Shown: positions 14,143 through 22,470, numbered from the stretch's first letter. The stretch: DNA of 24,486 nt from DASYXW01 sp035934405 (GCA_035934405.1 DASYXW010000022.1:1-24486), one strand, 5' to 3'. Translations and numbers: made by a program. The notes: generated by a model from the sequence alone, not told the origin.

Positions 14143-15234
14143 ATGGAGCGAAAACTTCAGTCCGACAAGATCCTGTTCTCGACCGTCGTGGCGCTCGTGC
14201 TGTTTGGAATGCTGATGGTTTTCAGCGCCTCGGCGGAGATGGCCCACGAGCGTTACGGCAGCACCTACTACTTCGTCGTTCGCCAGGCCGCCGCGGCCGT
14301 GATTGGCATGGCCGCGATGCTCGGCCTCATGAACCTCGATTACCGCCGCTTGCGCAGTCCCTCCATCGTTTTCCCGGCGCTGGGGCTGCAGTTGATTTTG
14401 CTGGTCGTCGTGTTTTTCGCTCCCCTCAGCCACCATGCGCATCGCTGGCTGCCGCTGGGACCGGTGCGATTTGAGCCTTCGGAGTTTTCGAAAATTGTGC
14501 TGGTGGTTTTTCTAGCCTACTTTCTGCATCTCCGTGAGGGCCGGGTGAACGATTTGCGGCACACCCTCGTGCCGGTGGGCCTGGTGGCCGCTGTCACGGT
14601 GGCGCTGGTCTTGAAGGAGCCGGACCTCGGCACTTCCGTGGCTTTGGCCCTGATTGTGGCCATCCTGTTGTTTGCCGCCGGATTGGAGCTGAAGTACATC
14701 ATCTACCCGGCGCTCGTGGCCCTCCCGGCGCTCTACTTCCTCATCACTCGGGTAGGCTACCGCGAGAGCCGCCTGTTCGCGTTCCTGCACCCCGGCGACG
14801 ATGCGCTCGGTAAAGGATTCCAAATCATCCAGTCCACCATCGCGGTCTCGACCGGGGGCATCACGGGTGTGGGTTTGATGGAAGGCAAGCAGAAGCTGTT
14901 CTTTCTGCCCGAGCCTCACAACGATTTCATCTTCGCGGTGATCAGCGAGGAGCTCGGTTTCATCGGCGGCGTTGCCGTCCTGTTGTTGCTCGCCGTCGTG
15001 CTCTGGCGCGGGCTGCGCGCCGCCTTCAACTGCCCGGATGGCTTCGGGCGCCTGCTGGCCATCGGGTTGACGGTTCTGCTGGTAGGCCAGGCGCTCGTCA
15101 ACATCAGCGTGGTGGTCGGCTTGCTGCCGACGAAAGGGCTTCCACTGCCCTTCATCAGCTACGGAGGCTCGTCTCTGGTGATGAACCTGGTCGCAGTCGG
15201 GATTCTGCTCAATGTGTCGCAACAGGCAACTTGA
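14143..15234 (+). CDS. ftsW: FtsW, SEDS-family septal peptidoglycan polymerase
   Basis: A 363-residue polytopic SEDS glycosyltransferase that polymerises lipid II at the septum together with FtsI. The start is ATG 14143 (MERKLQSDKILFSTVVALVL). An upstream in-frame TTG at 14104 would only translate the repeat. About ten membrane helices are visible. Family motifs include FSASAEMAHERYG, HRWLPLGPVRFEPSEFSK, LKEPDLGTSVAL, FQIIQSTIAVSTGGITGVGL, LPEPHNDFIFAVISEELGF and KGLPLPFISYGGSSL (from 331). The PEPHNDFIF loop and PFISYGG are characteristic of FtsW/RodA, and the position next to murG favours FtsW. There is no Shine-Dalgarno because a REP pair occupies the leader. The stop overlaps the possible TTG start of murG. 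Confidence 0.96.
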   Translation: MERKLQSDKILFSTVVALVLFGMLMVFSASAEMAHERYGSTYYFVVRQAAAAVIGMAAMLGLMNLDYRRLRSPSIVFPALGLQLILLVVVFFAPLSHHAHRWLPLGPVRFEPSEFSKIVLVVFLAYFLHLREGRVNDLRHTLVPVGLVAAVTVALVLKEPDLGTSVALALIVAILLFAAGLELKYIIYPALVALPALYFLITRVGYRESRLFAFLHPGDDALGKGFQIIQSTIAVSTGGITGVGLMEGKQKLFFLPEPHNDFIFAVISEELGFIGGVAVLLLLAVVLWRGLRAAFNCPDGFGRLLAIGLTVLLVGQALVNISVVVGLLPTKGLPLPFISYGGSSLVMNLVAVGILLNVSQQAT

Positions 15235-16370
15235 ACGCAGTGACAAGTGACGAGCGGGGATTCCAGAGATTGTGTTTGCGCGTCTTAATCGCGGCGGGAG
15301 GCACCGGAGGGCACATTTTCCCGGCTCTCGCCGTGGCCGAGGAGTTGCGAGCCCGGGCTTCCAAGCGCGGAGCCGGTGAAACGGACTGTGCCATCCACTT
15401 CATCGGCACGGCGCGAGGCCTCGAATCGCGCCTCATCCAGAAGGCGGGATTCCCCTTTACCGCAATCTCCGCCGCCGGACTCAAGGGTATCCGAGGCTGG
15501 AGGAAAGTCCGGAACTTGCTGGTATTGCCACGCAGCGCGCTTGAGACGGCGTCCGTGCTGCGGGTGTTCCAGCCGCGCGTGGTGGTCGGGATGGGAGGCT
15601 ACGTGGCGGGGCCGGCGATGCTCGAAGCGGCGCTCGAGGGGATTCCGACCCTGCTGATGGAGCCCAACGCCGCGCCGGGATTCACCAATCGCGCCCTCGG
15701 GCCCGTCGTGACGCTCGCTGCGGTCGGTTTCGAGAAGGCGGCGGAGCACTACGGCGCCAAAGCCCGCGTGACGGGGTACCCGGTGCGGCGGGGGTTTTTC
15801 GACGTTGCGACGAGAAAACCCGGCGGTCCACCGGCCGTGCTCGTCTTCGGAGGCAGCCAGGGGTCGGCGGCAATCAACCGGCGCGTCATCGAGAGTCTGC
15901 CGCTTTTCGCTGCCGCGGAGTGGCCGTGCGGCTTTATTCACCAGACCGGCGAGCGCGACTTCGATGAGGTCCGCGCCGCTTACGAAAAGCATAGGCTTCG
16001 CGCCGAAATCTGTGCTTTCATTGAAAACATGGCGGAGGCGTTTGCGCGGGCCGATCTTGTGGTGTGCCGCGCCGGCGCCAGTACCCTGGCGGAACTCGCC
16101 GCGGCCGGGAAAGCTGCGATCTTGATTCCTTTCCCCGGCGCCACGGATCAGCACCAGCTCGAAAACGCGCGAGCGTTCGAAAGCGCCGGCGCCGCCCGTG
16201 TTATCGAAGAGCGGGAGCTGACGCCTGAAAGGCTGGCGCGAGAGGTGATGGATTTGCTCAGTCAACCGGACCGGCTGCGGGCGATGGCGATCGCGGCTCG
16301 AAGTCTCGCCCGGCCCGACGCGGCAGGGCGCATCGCGAACTTGATTGAGGAACTGGCTTGTCGCCCTTAA
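15231..16370 (+). CDS. murG: MurG, lipid I GlcNAc transferase
   Basis: Peripheral membrane GT28 glycosyltransferase that adds GlcNAc to lipid I to give lipid II. It is 379 residues from TTG 15231, which overlaps the ftsW stop (TTGA). Starts at TTG 15270 or 15276 would give the more usual short N-terminus before RVLIAAGGTGGH. The G-loop GGTGGH lies at about 23-28. MGGYVAGPAMLEA, LMEPNAAPGFTNRAL, VFGGSQGSAAINRRV and a C-terminal donor site with CRAGASTLAELAAAGKAAIL and PFPGATDQHQLENARAFE complete the family pattern. The start choice is open. The function is not. Confidence 0.95.
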   Translation: MNAVTSDERGFQRLCLRVLIAAGGTGGHIFPALAVAEELRARASKRGAGETDCAIHFIGTARGLESRLIQKAGFPFTAISAAGLKGIRGWRKVRNLLVLPRSALETASVLRVFQPRVVVGMGGYVAGPAMLEAALEGIPTLLMEPNAAPGFTNRALGPVVTLAAVGFEKAAEHYGAKARVTGYPVRRGFFDVATRKPGGPPAVLVFGGSQGSAAINRRVIESLPLFAAAEWPCGFIHQTGERDFDEVRAAYEKHRLRAEICAFIENMAEAFARADLVVCRAGASTLAELAAAGKAAILIPFPGATDQHQLENARAFESAGAARVIEERELTPERLAREVMDLLSQPDRLRAMAIAARSLARPDAAGRIANLIEELACRP

Positions 16371-16406
16371 TCATTACCCAGAGTCACGTGCTGGCCAGGA
16401 GGTGAG

Positions 16407-17147
16407 ATGGCGAGCCTGCATGTATCACGAGATGACACAGGGCGCAGAAGCAGCGCCCGCGCGGCCCTCGAAGGTGCGTTAGCCTTTGGAGTGGGGGGCC
16501 TGCTCATGGTGGTAATGGACTGGAGACTTTGGATCCTGGGCGTGGTAGGGATTCCACTCAGCGGGGCCGTGGGCGGAGCCTGGGTCGGATCGGTCGTGAA
16601 GGAGACAAGCGCCGGCAGTCTGAAGGGTGCGGCGGCCTTTGGTTTCGGCTTCTCGCCGACAACTTTGGTGTTCCTTCTTCTTATTGTGGGCCTTCAGGGA
16701 ACAGGCAAGGTAAACTCCCTGGGACTGTTACTCACCCTTACGGTCGGTTTCGCCGTTCTGTTCGGAGTCGCGGGCGCGCTTTCAGGAGCCCTGCTGCGGG
16801 TCGGAGGACGGTTTGTCCTTGCCAGCCTCCGCGCATTTGCCATCGGCGGCGCCGTGGGAGGCCTGATTTTGGGTGCGTGCTTGTGGATCGCAAAGGGAGC
16901 TGACCTTTCTCGTAAGGCGCCCCGGCCGGCGCTCCGCGCGCGCGCCCCCCACGCGGCAGCCGCCACCGCCCATTACTCTTATAACTGGCCGCGGTCAGTC
17001 CTCTTCATCGGCTTGGCATCGGGTATCCTCGGTCCGTACTTCTTGGGTGGGGCTCTCCTCGGATCAGCGGTGCCAGCGTTTAAGGTCGGGCCAGCCGGCA
17101 CAGAGGGCGTCTCAAGCAAAGACCAGGGCCCAATGACAAAGGACTAG
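16407..17147 (+). CDS. Unknown six-helix membrane protein inserted in the dcw cluster
   Basis: A 246-residue hydrophobic protein rich in Gly, Ala and Leu. It has about six membrane segments, near residues 22-40, 42-63, 74-98, 103-128, 134-158 and 195-220. A basic, Ala/Pro-rich loop at about 163-188 lies before the last helix. I recognise no family. It has the best ribosome site in the cluster (AGGAGGTGAG just before the ATG), 36 bases after murG. The position between murG and murC is not a standard dcw slot. The last ten residues (SKDQGPMTKD) are encoded by a stretch that looks like the intergenic array class (GACCAGGGCCCAATGACAAA), so the original stop may have been further upstream. Its alanine-rich composition and lack of an active-site motif leave the function open. 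Confidence 0.8.
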   Translation: MASLHVSRDDTGRRSSARAALEGALAFGVGGLLMVVMDWRLWILGVVGIPLSGAVGGAWVGSVVKETSAGSLKGAAAFGFGFSPTTLVFLLLIVGLQGTGKVNSLGLLLTLTVGFAVLFGVAGALSGALLRVGGRFVLASLRAFAIGGAVGGLILGACLWIAKGADLSRKAPRPALRARAPHAAAATAHYSYNWPRSVLFIGLASGILGPYFLGGALLGSAVPAFKVGPAGTEGVSSKDQGPMTKD

Positions 17148-17160
17148 ATACAACTTTCGA

Positions 17161-18567
17161 ATGTTAGGCAAGATTCGCAAAATCCATTTCGTCGGCATTG
17201 GCGGCATCGGCATGAGCGGCATCGCCGAGGTGCTGCTGAACCTCGGTTTCACGGTGTCCGGCTCCGACCTCAAACGCACCGCCGTCACCGACCGCCTCGC
17301 CCGCCTGGGCGCGCGGGTTTCCGAGGGCCACGCGGCGGCGAACGCCCGCGGCGCCCAGGTGGTGGTGGTGTCAACGGCGGTCGGGCGCGACAATCCCGAA
17401 ATCAGCGAGGCCCGGCGGCTCGGAATCCCGGTCGTCCCCCGCGCCGAAATGCTGGCCGAGCTGATGCGGTTGAAATTCAGCGTGGCAGTGGCCGGAGCGC
17501 ACGGCAAGACCACCGTCACTTCGATGATCGCGCTCATGCTGGCGCAGGCCGGCCTCGACCCCACGGCGGTCATCGGCGGCCGGCTCGACGCCTTTGGCTC
17601 GAGCGCGCGGCTCGGCAAGAGCGAGCTGATGGTGGTGGAGGCCGACGAGAGCGACCGATCCTTCCTGCAGTTGTTTCCCACGATTGCCGTGGTCACCAAC
17701 ATCGACCACGAACATCTCGAGCACTATCACGATATCGGTGAGATCGTCTCCGCCTTCGTCTCTTTCATAGAGAAAGTGCCGTTTTATGGCGCCGTCGTGG
17801 TATGTGTGGACCCGGTGGCCGCCGCCACCGAGGTGCCTCTGGCGAGCCTCTTGCCACGGTTCAGCCGCCGCGCCGTCACCTATGGGATGGAGCCGGGAGC
17901 AGACGTTACCGTGTCTCACTGGGAGCCTACATCAGTAGGCTCGCTATTTGAGCCAGTTGCCCAGGGGCGCGCGCTCGGTCCGGTCACACTGCGCGTGCCC
18001 GGACGCCATAATGTCCAGAATGCGCTCGCCGCCGTGGCGGTGGGGCTCGAACTTGAAGTTGGCGCCGATGACATCCGGCGGGGCCTCGAGTCTTTCCGCG
18101 GTGCCGACCGGCGCTTCCAGGTGAAGGCTCAATCGAACGGCATCACCCTGGTGGACGATTACGGCCACCACCCCACCGAAATTCGCGCCACCCTCGAGGC
18201 CGCCCGAGCTTGGGGAGCGAACCGCATCTGGGCGATTTTTCAGCCCCACCGCTTCACGCGAACCAAGTTTCTCATGGACGATTTCGCCCACTGCTTCGAA
18301 GGCTGCGAGCGCGTCTATGTGCTCGACATTTACCCGGCGAGCGAGCTTCCCATTCCCGGCGTCACTTCCGAGCGGCTCGTCGGGCGCATGCGGGAGCTGG
18401 GATTCGACCGCGCGCAATATGCTTCGGAAAATGATGCCATCGCCGAGGTATTGGAGAATGTTCGGCCCGGAGACCTCGTGTTGACGGTCGGCGCGGGAAA
18501 TGTTTCTCGCGTGGCGGAAGCTCTGGCGGCCCAGCTTGCGAACCAGGAGATGAAAACGGTCTTCTGA
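17161..18567 (+). CDS. murC: MurC, UDP-MurNAc:L-alanine ligase
   Basis: A 468-residue cytoplasmic Mur ligase that adds L-alanine to UDP-MurNAc, the first stem-peptide step. The N-terminal nucleotide fold is KIHFVGIGGIGMSGIAEVL, typical of MurC. The ATP loop GAHGKTT is at 112-118. EADESDRSFL, TNIDHEHLEHY, PGRHNVQNALAA, VDDYGHHPTEI and FQPHRFTRTKFL follow in the expected order. The length is normal. The ATG at 17161 is 13 bases after the membrane-protein stop with no clear Shine-Dalgarno, so coupling is possible. In many genomes murB and ddl follow murC; here neither is found in the window. Confidence 0.97.
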   Translation: MLGKIRKIHFVGIGGIGMSGIAEVLLNLGFTVSGSDLKRTAVTDRLARLGARVSEGHAAANARGAQVVVVSTAVGRDNPEISEARRLGIPVVPRAEMLAELMRLKFSVAVAGAHGKTTVTSMIALMLAQAGLDPTAVIGGRLDAFGSSARLGKSELMVVEADESDRSFLQLFPTIAVVTNIDHEHLEHYHDIGEIVSAFVSFIEKVPFYGAVVVCVDPVAAATEVPLASLLPRFSRRAVTYGMEPGADVTVSHWEPTSVGSLFEPVAQGRALGPVTLRVPGRHNVQNALAAVAVGLELEVGADDIRRGLESFRGADRRFQVKAQSNGITLVDDYGHHPTEIRATLEAARAWGANRIWAIFQPHRFTRTKFLMDDFAHCFEGCERVYVLDIYPASELPIPGVTSERLVGRMRELGFDRAQYASENDAIAEVLENVRPGDLVLTVGAGNVSRVAEALAAQLANQEMKTVF

Positions 18568-18598
18568 GGATTACATCATGGAGCGACGCATGGATGGC

Positions 18599-18643
18599 GT
18601 AGCGCCGGCATCTTGCCAGCAGGTGTCCGGGCATCTTGCCCGC
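18599..18643. repeat. Paired REP-like palindromes in the murC-ftsQ gap
   Basis: GCCGGCATCTTGCCAGC is followed by CCGGGCATCTTGCCCG, the same composite as in the murD-ftsW gap at 14091-14134. It lies in the 91-base gap and ends about 15 bases before the ftsQ GTG, so the ribosome site AAAGG is preserved here. Confidence 0.85.
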
Positions 18644-18658
18644 CCGTTGAAAGGTTGA

Positions 18659-19603
18659 GTGATCGTTGTGAGCCAGGATACTTCACTGCCGGAAGATTTC
18701 GACGCTGTGAACGAGTCGCCCTACCGGCGGCGACCCCGGGCGGTGGCCGTCTCGCGCGCTGGATTCTTCCGAAGCGCGCGGCGTCCTCTGCATTGGATTC
18801 TCTTCGCCGTCTTCGTGGTCGCGCCCCTCGCTTACGGCGGCGCCTGGCTCGCGGCTTTCGCGCGCACCTCCCCGCAGTTCGATCTGGCGGCGGAGTCCGG
18901 CGTGGCGGTGGAAGGAAACCATTTCGTATCGCGCCAGGAAATCATGGACGCTTTGGGGATCGAGGCCGCATCCGGCGCGGCTGCGAACATCTTCCGCTTT
19001 TCCCTCGACCGGAAGCGGAACGAGCTCGAAGCGATTCCCTGGGTCCGCTCCGCCGCTCTGGCGCGAGCCTATCCGCGCCGCCTCGAGGTCCGCATTGTGG
19101 AGCGCGCTCCGGTGGCCTTCGTGAATGTGGACGGGCGGGTGAAGCTGATTGACGGCGACGGCGTGATTCTGGAGAAACCTGAGCGTAGCGCGTTCGATTT
19201 TCCGGTGCTCGACGGTATCGGCGCCATCGCCGATGCCGCGGAACGGAAGTCGCGGGTCGCGCTCTACGTGCGGTTCATCCACGACTGGGCCGCCGAGGGC
19301 CCCTCATCGGGGTGGATGCTTTCGGAGGTGGATTTGTCCGACGCCGAGGACTTGAAGACGCTGCTGGTGCAGGGGCAGGATACCATTCTGGTTCACTTCG
19401 GCCACCAGGAGTTCGCCCCGCGGTTTCACACCTTCCTCGCCTTGTTGCCAGAGGTGCGCAAGACGACGCCGAAAATCGATTCGGTCGACTTGCGCTTCCG
19501 CGGTCAACTGATCGTTAATCCGGAAACCCGGAAACCTCCCGCCCCGCTTGCTGGAAACGATATCGAGACGGGGGCCGGGCTGGCGGCGCGCGAGGCAAGC
19601 TGA
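18659..19603 (+). CDS. ftsQ: FtsQ, POTRA-domain division protein
   Basis: A 314-residue bitopic membrane protein of the FtsQLB complex. The cytoplasmic tail is basic (1-44), with one membrane helix at about 45-67. A POTRA domain follows at about 75-150 (VAVEGNHFVSRQEIMDALGI, then IPWVRSAALARAYPRRLEVR and IVERAPVAFV). The FtsQ beta domain comes after it, with DGDGVILE and PVLDGIG. The start is GTG 18659, 4 bases after AAAGG; a second GTG at 18668 is possible. The stop shares one base with the ftsA ATG (TGATG), so the two are translationally coupled. Position directly before ftsA supports FtsQ. Confidence 0.94.
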   Translation: MIVVSQDTSLPEDFDAVNESPYRRRPRAVAVSRAGFFRSARRPLHWILFAVFVVAPLAYGGAWLAAFARTSPQFDLAAESGVAVEGNHFVSRQEIMDALGIEAASGAAANIFRFSLDRKRNELEAIPWVRSAALARAYPRRLEVRIVERAPVAFVNVDGRVKLIDGDGVILEKPERSAFDFPVLDGIGAIADAAERKSRVALYVRFIHDWAAEGPSSGWMLSEVDLSDAEDLKTLLVQGQDTILVHFGHQEFAPRFHTFLALLPEVRKTTPKIDSVDLRFRGQLIVNPETRKPPAPLAGNDIETGAGLAAREAS

Positions 19604-20820
19604 TGAGCCAGAAGTCTTCCTACATCTGCGGTCTCGACCTGGGCAACAACAAGACGTGCGCGCTCGTGTGCCAGCCGGGCGAAGGCGGCAAGCTGGAAGT
19701 TGTGGGCTTCGGCGTGGCGGAATCCAAGGGCTGGCGCCGGGGCGTGATTGTGAGCTTGGACTCTGCCCGCCTCTCCATCCGCAAGGCGGTGGAAGCCGCC
19801 GAAGACGCCGCCGGCGTTTCCGTGGGCGCCGCTTACGTGGGTGTCGGCGGCCCGCACCTGAAGGGCGTGAACTCCACCGGCGGTGTCGCCTTGGGCAGCC
19901 GCAGCCGTGAGGTGACTGCGGAGGATGTGCGCCGCGCCTTCGAGGCGGCGAAGAACGTCACCTTGCCGCCCGACCGCATGGTGGTGAACGCCGAACGGCA
20001 GGAGTTCCTGCTCGATTCCCAGAACGGCATCCGCAACGCCGCCGGCATGGTGGGGACGCGCCTGGACGTTCACGTCCACGTGGTCACGGGATCGGCCATC
20101 GCTCATGAGAACGTGGTCACCGCCGTCAACCGCGAAGGCATCACGGTGCTGGATACGGTTTATGAGGGCTTGGCCGCGGCCGAGGCCTCGCTCACGTCCG
20201 ACGAGCGCGAGTTGGGCGTGGCGCTTCTCGATATCGGCGGCGGCTCGTCGGAGCTGATTATCTATCACGAAGGCAGCGTGCGCTACACCGCGGTCATTCC
20301 GGTCGGCGGCGATCACTTCACCAACGACGTCGCCGTGGGTCTGCGCACCCCCATCCCCGAGGCGGAAAAGATGAAGCTCGCCTGGGGCGAGCGCGACACC
20401 GCCCAGCCGGACGCCGCTCCCCTCGAAGCCCCCAGTGTCGGCGGACGGCCGGCGCGCGCCGTGAGTTACGAAATGTTGAAGGACATCATCGAACCCCGCA
20501 CCACCGAGCTTCTGGAGTTGGCGCAGGCCGAGCTCGTTCGTTCCGGTCTGGAGAGGCAACTCGGCGCCGGCATCGTGTTCTCGGGCGGCGGAGCGAAACT
20601 TGGCGGTCTCGTGCCCCTGGCGGAGCACACCCTGGGCTTGCCGGTGCGCGTCGCCCGCCCGGTGGGCATCGAAAAAATGGGCGAGGTGCTTCCCGATCCT
20701 GCTTTCGTCACCGTCGTCGGCCTGGTGATTCACGGCAATCGCCTGCGACTGTTGCGCGACCCGCGCGATGAAAGGCTGACGGGAAAGTTGTGGGGAATCT
20801 TCCGGGGAAAGGGGAATTAG
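19603..20820 (+). CDS. ftsA: FtsA, actin-like membrane tether of FtsZ
   Basis: A 405-residue actin-fold ATPase that anchors FtsZ filaments to the membrane. The phosphate-1 loop is GLDLGNNKTCALV from residue 10. GWRRGVIVSLDSARLSIRKA marks the start of the FtsA-specific 1C domain, and LLDIGGGSSELIIY is the phosphate-2 loop. VPVGGDHFTNDVA-type sequence (here IPVGGDHFTNDVAVGLRTPI) and IVFSGGGAKLGGLVPLAEHT form the remaining nucleotide contacts. The C-terminus LTGKLWGIFRGKGN fits the membrane-targeting amphipathic helix. Start and ftsQ stop overlap by one base. The stop is followed at once by a long inverted repeat. Confidence 0.96.
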   Translation: MSQKSSYICGLDLGNNKTCALVCQPGEGGKLEVVGFGVAESKGWRRGVIVSLDSARLSIRKAVEAAEDAAGVSVGAAYVGVGGPHLKGVNSTGGVALGSRSREVTAEDVRRAFEAAKNVTLPPDRMVVNAERQEFLLDSQNGIRNAAGMVGTRLDVHVHVVTGSAIAHENVVTAVNREGITVLDTVYEGLAAAEASLTSDERELGVALLDIGGGSSELIIYHEGSVRYTAVIPVGGDHFTNDVAVGLRTPIPEAEKMKLAWGERDTAQPDAAPLEAPSVGGRPARAVSYEMLKDIIEPRTTELLELAQAELVRSGLERQLGAGIVFSGGGAKLGGLVPLAEHTLGLPVRVARPVGIEKMGEVLPDPAFVTVVGLVIHGNRLRLLRDPRDERLTGKLWGIFRGKGN

Positions 20821-20980
20821 GTGTCAGGTATCAGGTGTCAGGGGTCAGGTTACGGGTTACAGGGGACAGGTTACAGGTGGCAGAATCCTGTCACAGACCG
20901 CAGGCAGCCCACAGAAATCTGAAACCCGACACCTCACACCTGACACCTGATACCTGACACCTGGAACCTGTCACCTGAGG
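20821..20980. repeat. 22-bp perfect inverted repeat in degenerate CAGGTGTCAGG array, ftsA-ftsZ gap
   Basis: The left arm 20821-20842 (GTGTCAGGTATCAGGTGTCA plus GG) is the exact reverse complement of 20939-20960. Each arm lies in a degenerate array of 7-8 base units: GGTTACGGG, GGTTACAGG and GGACAGG on the left, CACCTCACACC and GGAACCTGTCACC on the right. The left arm begins one base after the ftsA stop, and the right array ends 4 bases before the ftsZ ribosome site GAGGAGAAAG. A transcript could form a stable hairpin with a loop of about 96 bases. Confidence 0.9.
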
Positions 20981-20987
20981 AGAAAGC

Positions 20988-22163
20988 ATGGCTGACATCA
21001 CCGACAGCGGTCTTCGCGTGGACTTTTCCGACGAGCCGCGCCAGGGCGCCCGCATCAAAGTCATCGGCGTGGGCGGCGGCGGCGGCAACGCCGTCAATCG
21101 CATGATCGCCGCCAAGCTGGAAGGCGTGGAGTTCATGGTGGCCAACACCGACCTGCAGGCGCTGCGCATGTCCCAGGCGCCGGTAAAGATTCAGCTCGGC
21201 GCCAAGCTCACCAAGGGACTCGGCGCGGGCGCCAATCCCGATGTGGGCCGCAAGGCGGCGCTCGAGGATACCGAAAAGGTGATTGACGCGCTCGACGGCG
21301 CCGACATGGTGTTCATCACCGCCGGACTCGGCGGCGGCACCGGCACCGGCGGGGCTCCGATTGTCGCCGGTCTGGCCCGCGAGCTCGGCGCGCTTACCGT
21401 CGCCGTGGTCACCAAGCCGTTCGCCTTCGAGGGCAAGCGCCGGCTGGCGCAGGCCGAGCAAGGCTTGGCAGAGTTGAGTGAGGCGGTGGACACCGTCATC
21501 TGCATCCCCAACGAGCGCCTGATGCAGTTCGTCGACAAGGGCACCAGCTTCTTCGAGGCGTTCCGCATCGCCGACGACATCCTGCGCCAGGGCGTGCAGG
21601 GCATTTCCGATATTATTACCATTACTGGGATTATTAATCGCGACTTTGCGGACATTAAGACGATTATGGAAGGCATGGGCTATGCCGTGATGGGCACCGC
21701 GACCGCCTCGGGTGAGAACCGCGCCGTCAACGCCACCAATCAGGCCATCTCCAGCCCCCTGCTCGAAGACGCTTCCATCAACGGCGCGCAAGGCATCCTG
21801 CTGAACATCACCGGCTCGAGCAAGCTCACTCTGCACGAGGTCCACGCCGCCTCTTCCATCGTGCAGCAGGTCGCCGCCGACAATGCCAACATCATCTTCG
21901 GCGCCGTCCACGACGAGTCTATGAAGGACGCCGTCAAGGTCACCGTCATCGCCACCGGCATCAAAGGCGAGAAGCTCGGCATTTCGAAGCCGCCCGGCCT
22001 CTCCATGGCCGCCAAGACCGTGCAGCAGAGCTTGCGCAACGCCGTGCTGAAGAAAGAGAAGCTGCCGATTGAAACCGGACCCACGGAAGTGACCACCGAG
22101 ATTCCGTGCGACGATCTCGAAGTTCCGGCTTATCTGCGGCGCAAGAAAGTGCAGACGCCGTGA
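20988..22163 (+). CDS. ftsZ: FtsZ, tubulin-like division GTPase
   Basis: A 391-residue tubulin homologue that forms the Z-ring. The nucleotide site begins at VIGVGGGGGNAVNRMI, with the tubulin signature GGGTGTG at 115-121. ANTDLQAL, PFAFEGKRR and IPNERL follow. The T7 synergy loop N-x-D-x-x-D that completes GTP hydrolysis reads INRDFAD. The C-terminal FtsA-binding peptide is DDLEVPAYLRRKK (375-387), after a short linker. The start is ATG 20988 with GAGGAGAAAG upstream, the strongest ribosome site beside that of the inserted membrane protein. Codons at 21604-21666 are unusually AT-rich: all eight isoleucines there use ATT, against mostly ATC in the rest of the gene. Repeats follow the stop directly. 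Confidence 0.98.
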   Translation: MADITDSGLRVDFSDEPRQGARIKVIGVGGGGGNAVNRMIAAKLEGVEFMVANTDLQALRMSQAPVKIQLGAKLTKGLGAGANPDVGRKAALEDTEKVIDALDGADMVFITAGLGGGTGTGGAPIVAGLARELGALTVAVVTKPFAFEGKRRLAQAEQGLAELSEAVDTVICIPNERLMQFVDKGTSFFEAFRIADDILRQGVQGISDIITITGIINRDFADIKTIMEGMGYAVMGTATASGENRAVNATNQAISSPLLEDASINGAQGILLNITGSSKLTLHEVHAASSIVQQVAADNANIIFGAVHDESMKDAVKVTVIATGIKGEKLGISKPPGLSMAAKTVQQSLRNAVLKKEKLPIETGPTEVTTEIPCDDLEVPAYLRRKKVQTP

Positions 22164-22165
22164 GC

Positions 22166-22375
22166 TTTGGAGTGCGGTAGCTTGCTACCGCTTTCGGGCG
22201 AGCCCCGATGTATCGGGGCCAGCTCCGTGAGTTTGGAGTGCGGTAGCTCGCTTTGGAGTGCGGTAGCTTGCTACCGCTTTCAAGCGAGCCCCGATGTATC
22301 GGGGCCAGTTCCGTGAGTTTGGAGTGTGGTAGCTTGCTTTGGAGTGCGGTAGCTTGCTACCGCTTTTAAGCGAGC
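22166..22375. repeat. 86-bp tandem repeat with nested palindromes after ftsZ
   Basis: Units start with TTTGGAGTGCGGTAGC at 22166, 22252 and 22338, a spacing of exactly 86 bases; the third is truncated. Each full unit has palindrome GCGGTAGCTTGCTACCGC, then GCCCCGATGTATCGGGGC, then a partial copy of the first (TTTGGAGTG(C/T)GGTAGCT(C/T)GC). It begins 3 bases after the ftsZ stop. No poly-T tract follows, so it does not read as a simple terminator, although each palindrome would fold strongly in RNA. Confidence 0.9.
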
Positions 22376-22401
22376 GAACGCGCGCCAGCAGACTCGGGAA
22401 C

Positions 22402-22431
22402 GAAAGCGGCGGCAAGCCGCCGCACTCCAAA
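22402..22431. repeat. Inverted variant of the post-ftsZ palindrome
   Basis: GAAAGCGGCGGCAAGCCGCC followed by GCACTCCAAA is the reverse-oriented form of the TTTGGAGTGCGG...CCGCTTTC unit, with the arm changed from GGTAGC to GGCGGC while both sides remain complementary. The stretch 22432-22470 shows nothing else. Confidence 0.8.
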
Positions 22432-22470
22432 GGGTCTGCGGTTCTTCTTGCCATGTGGGTCAAATAAATA

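Noticed and set aside
19504..20733. 409-codon minus-strand open frame opposite ftsA
   Set aside because: Composition is His/Arg/Gly-rich as expected for the antisense of GC-rich genes, and ftsA on the other strand is certain.
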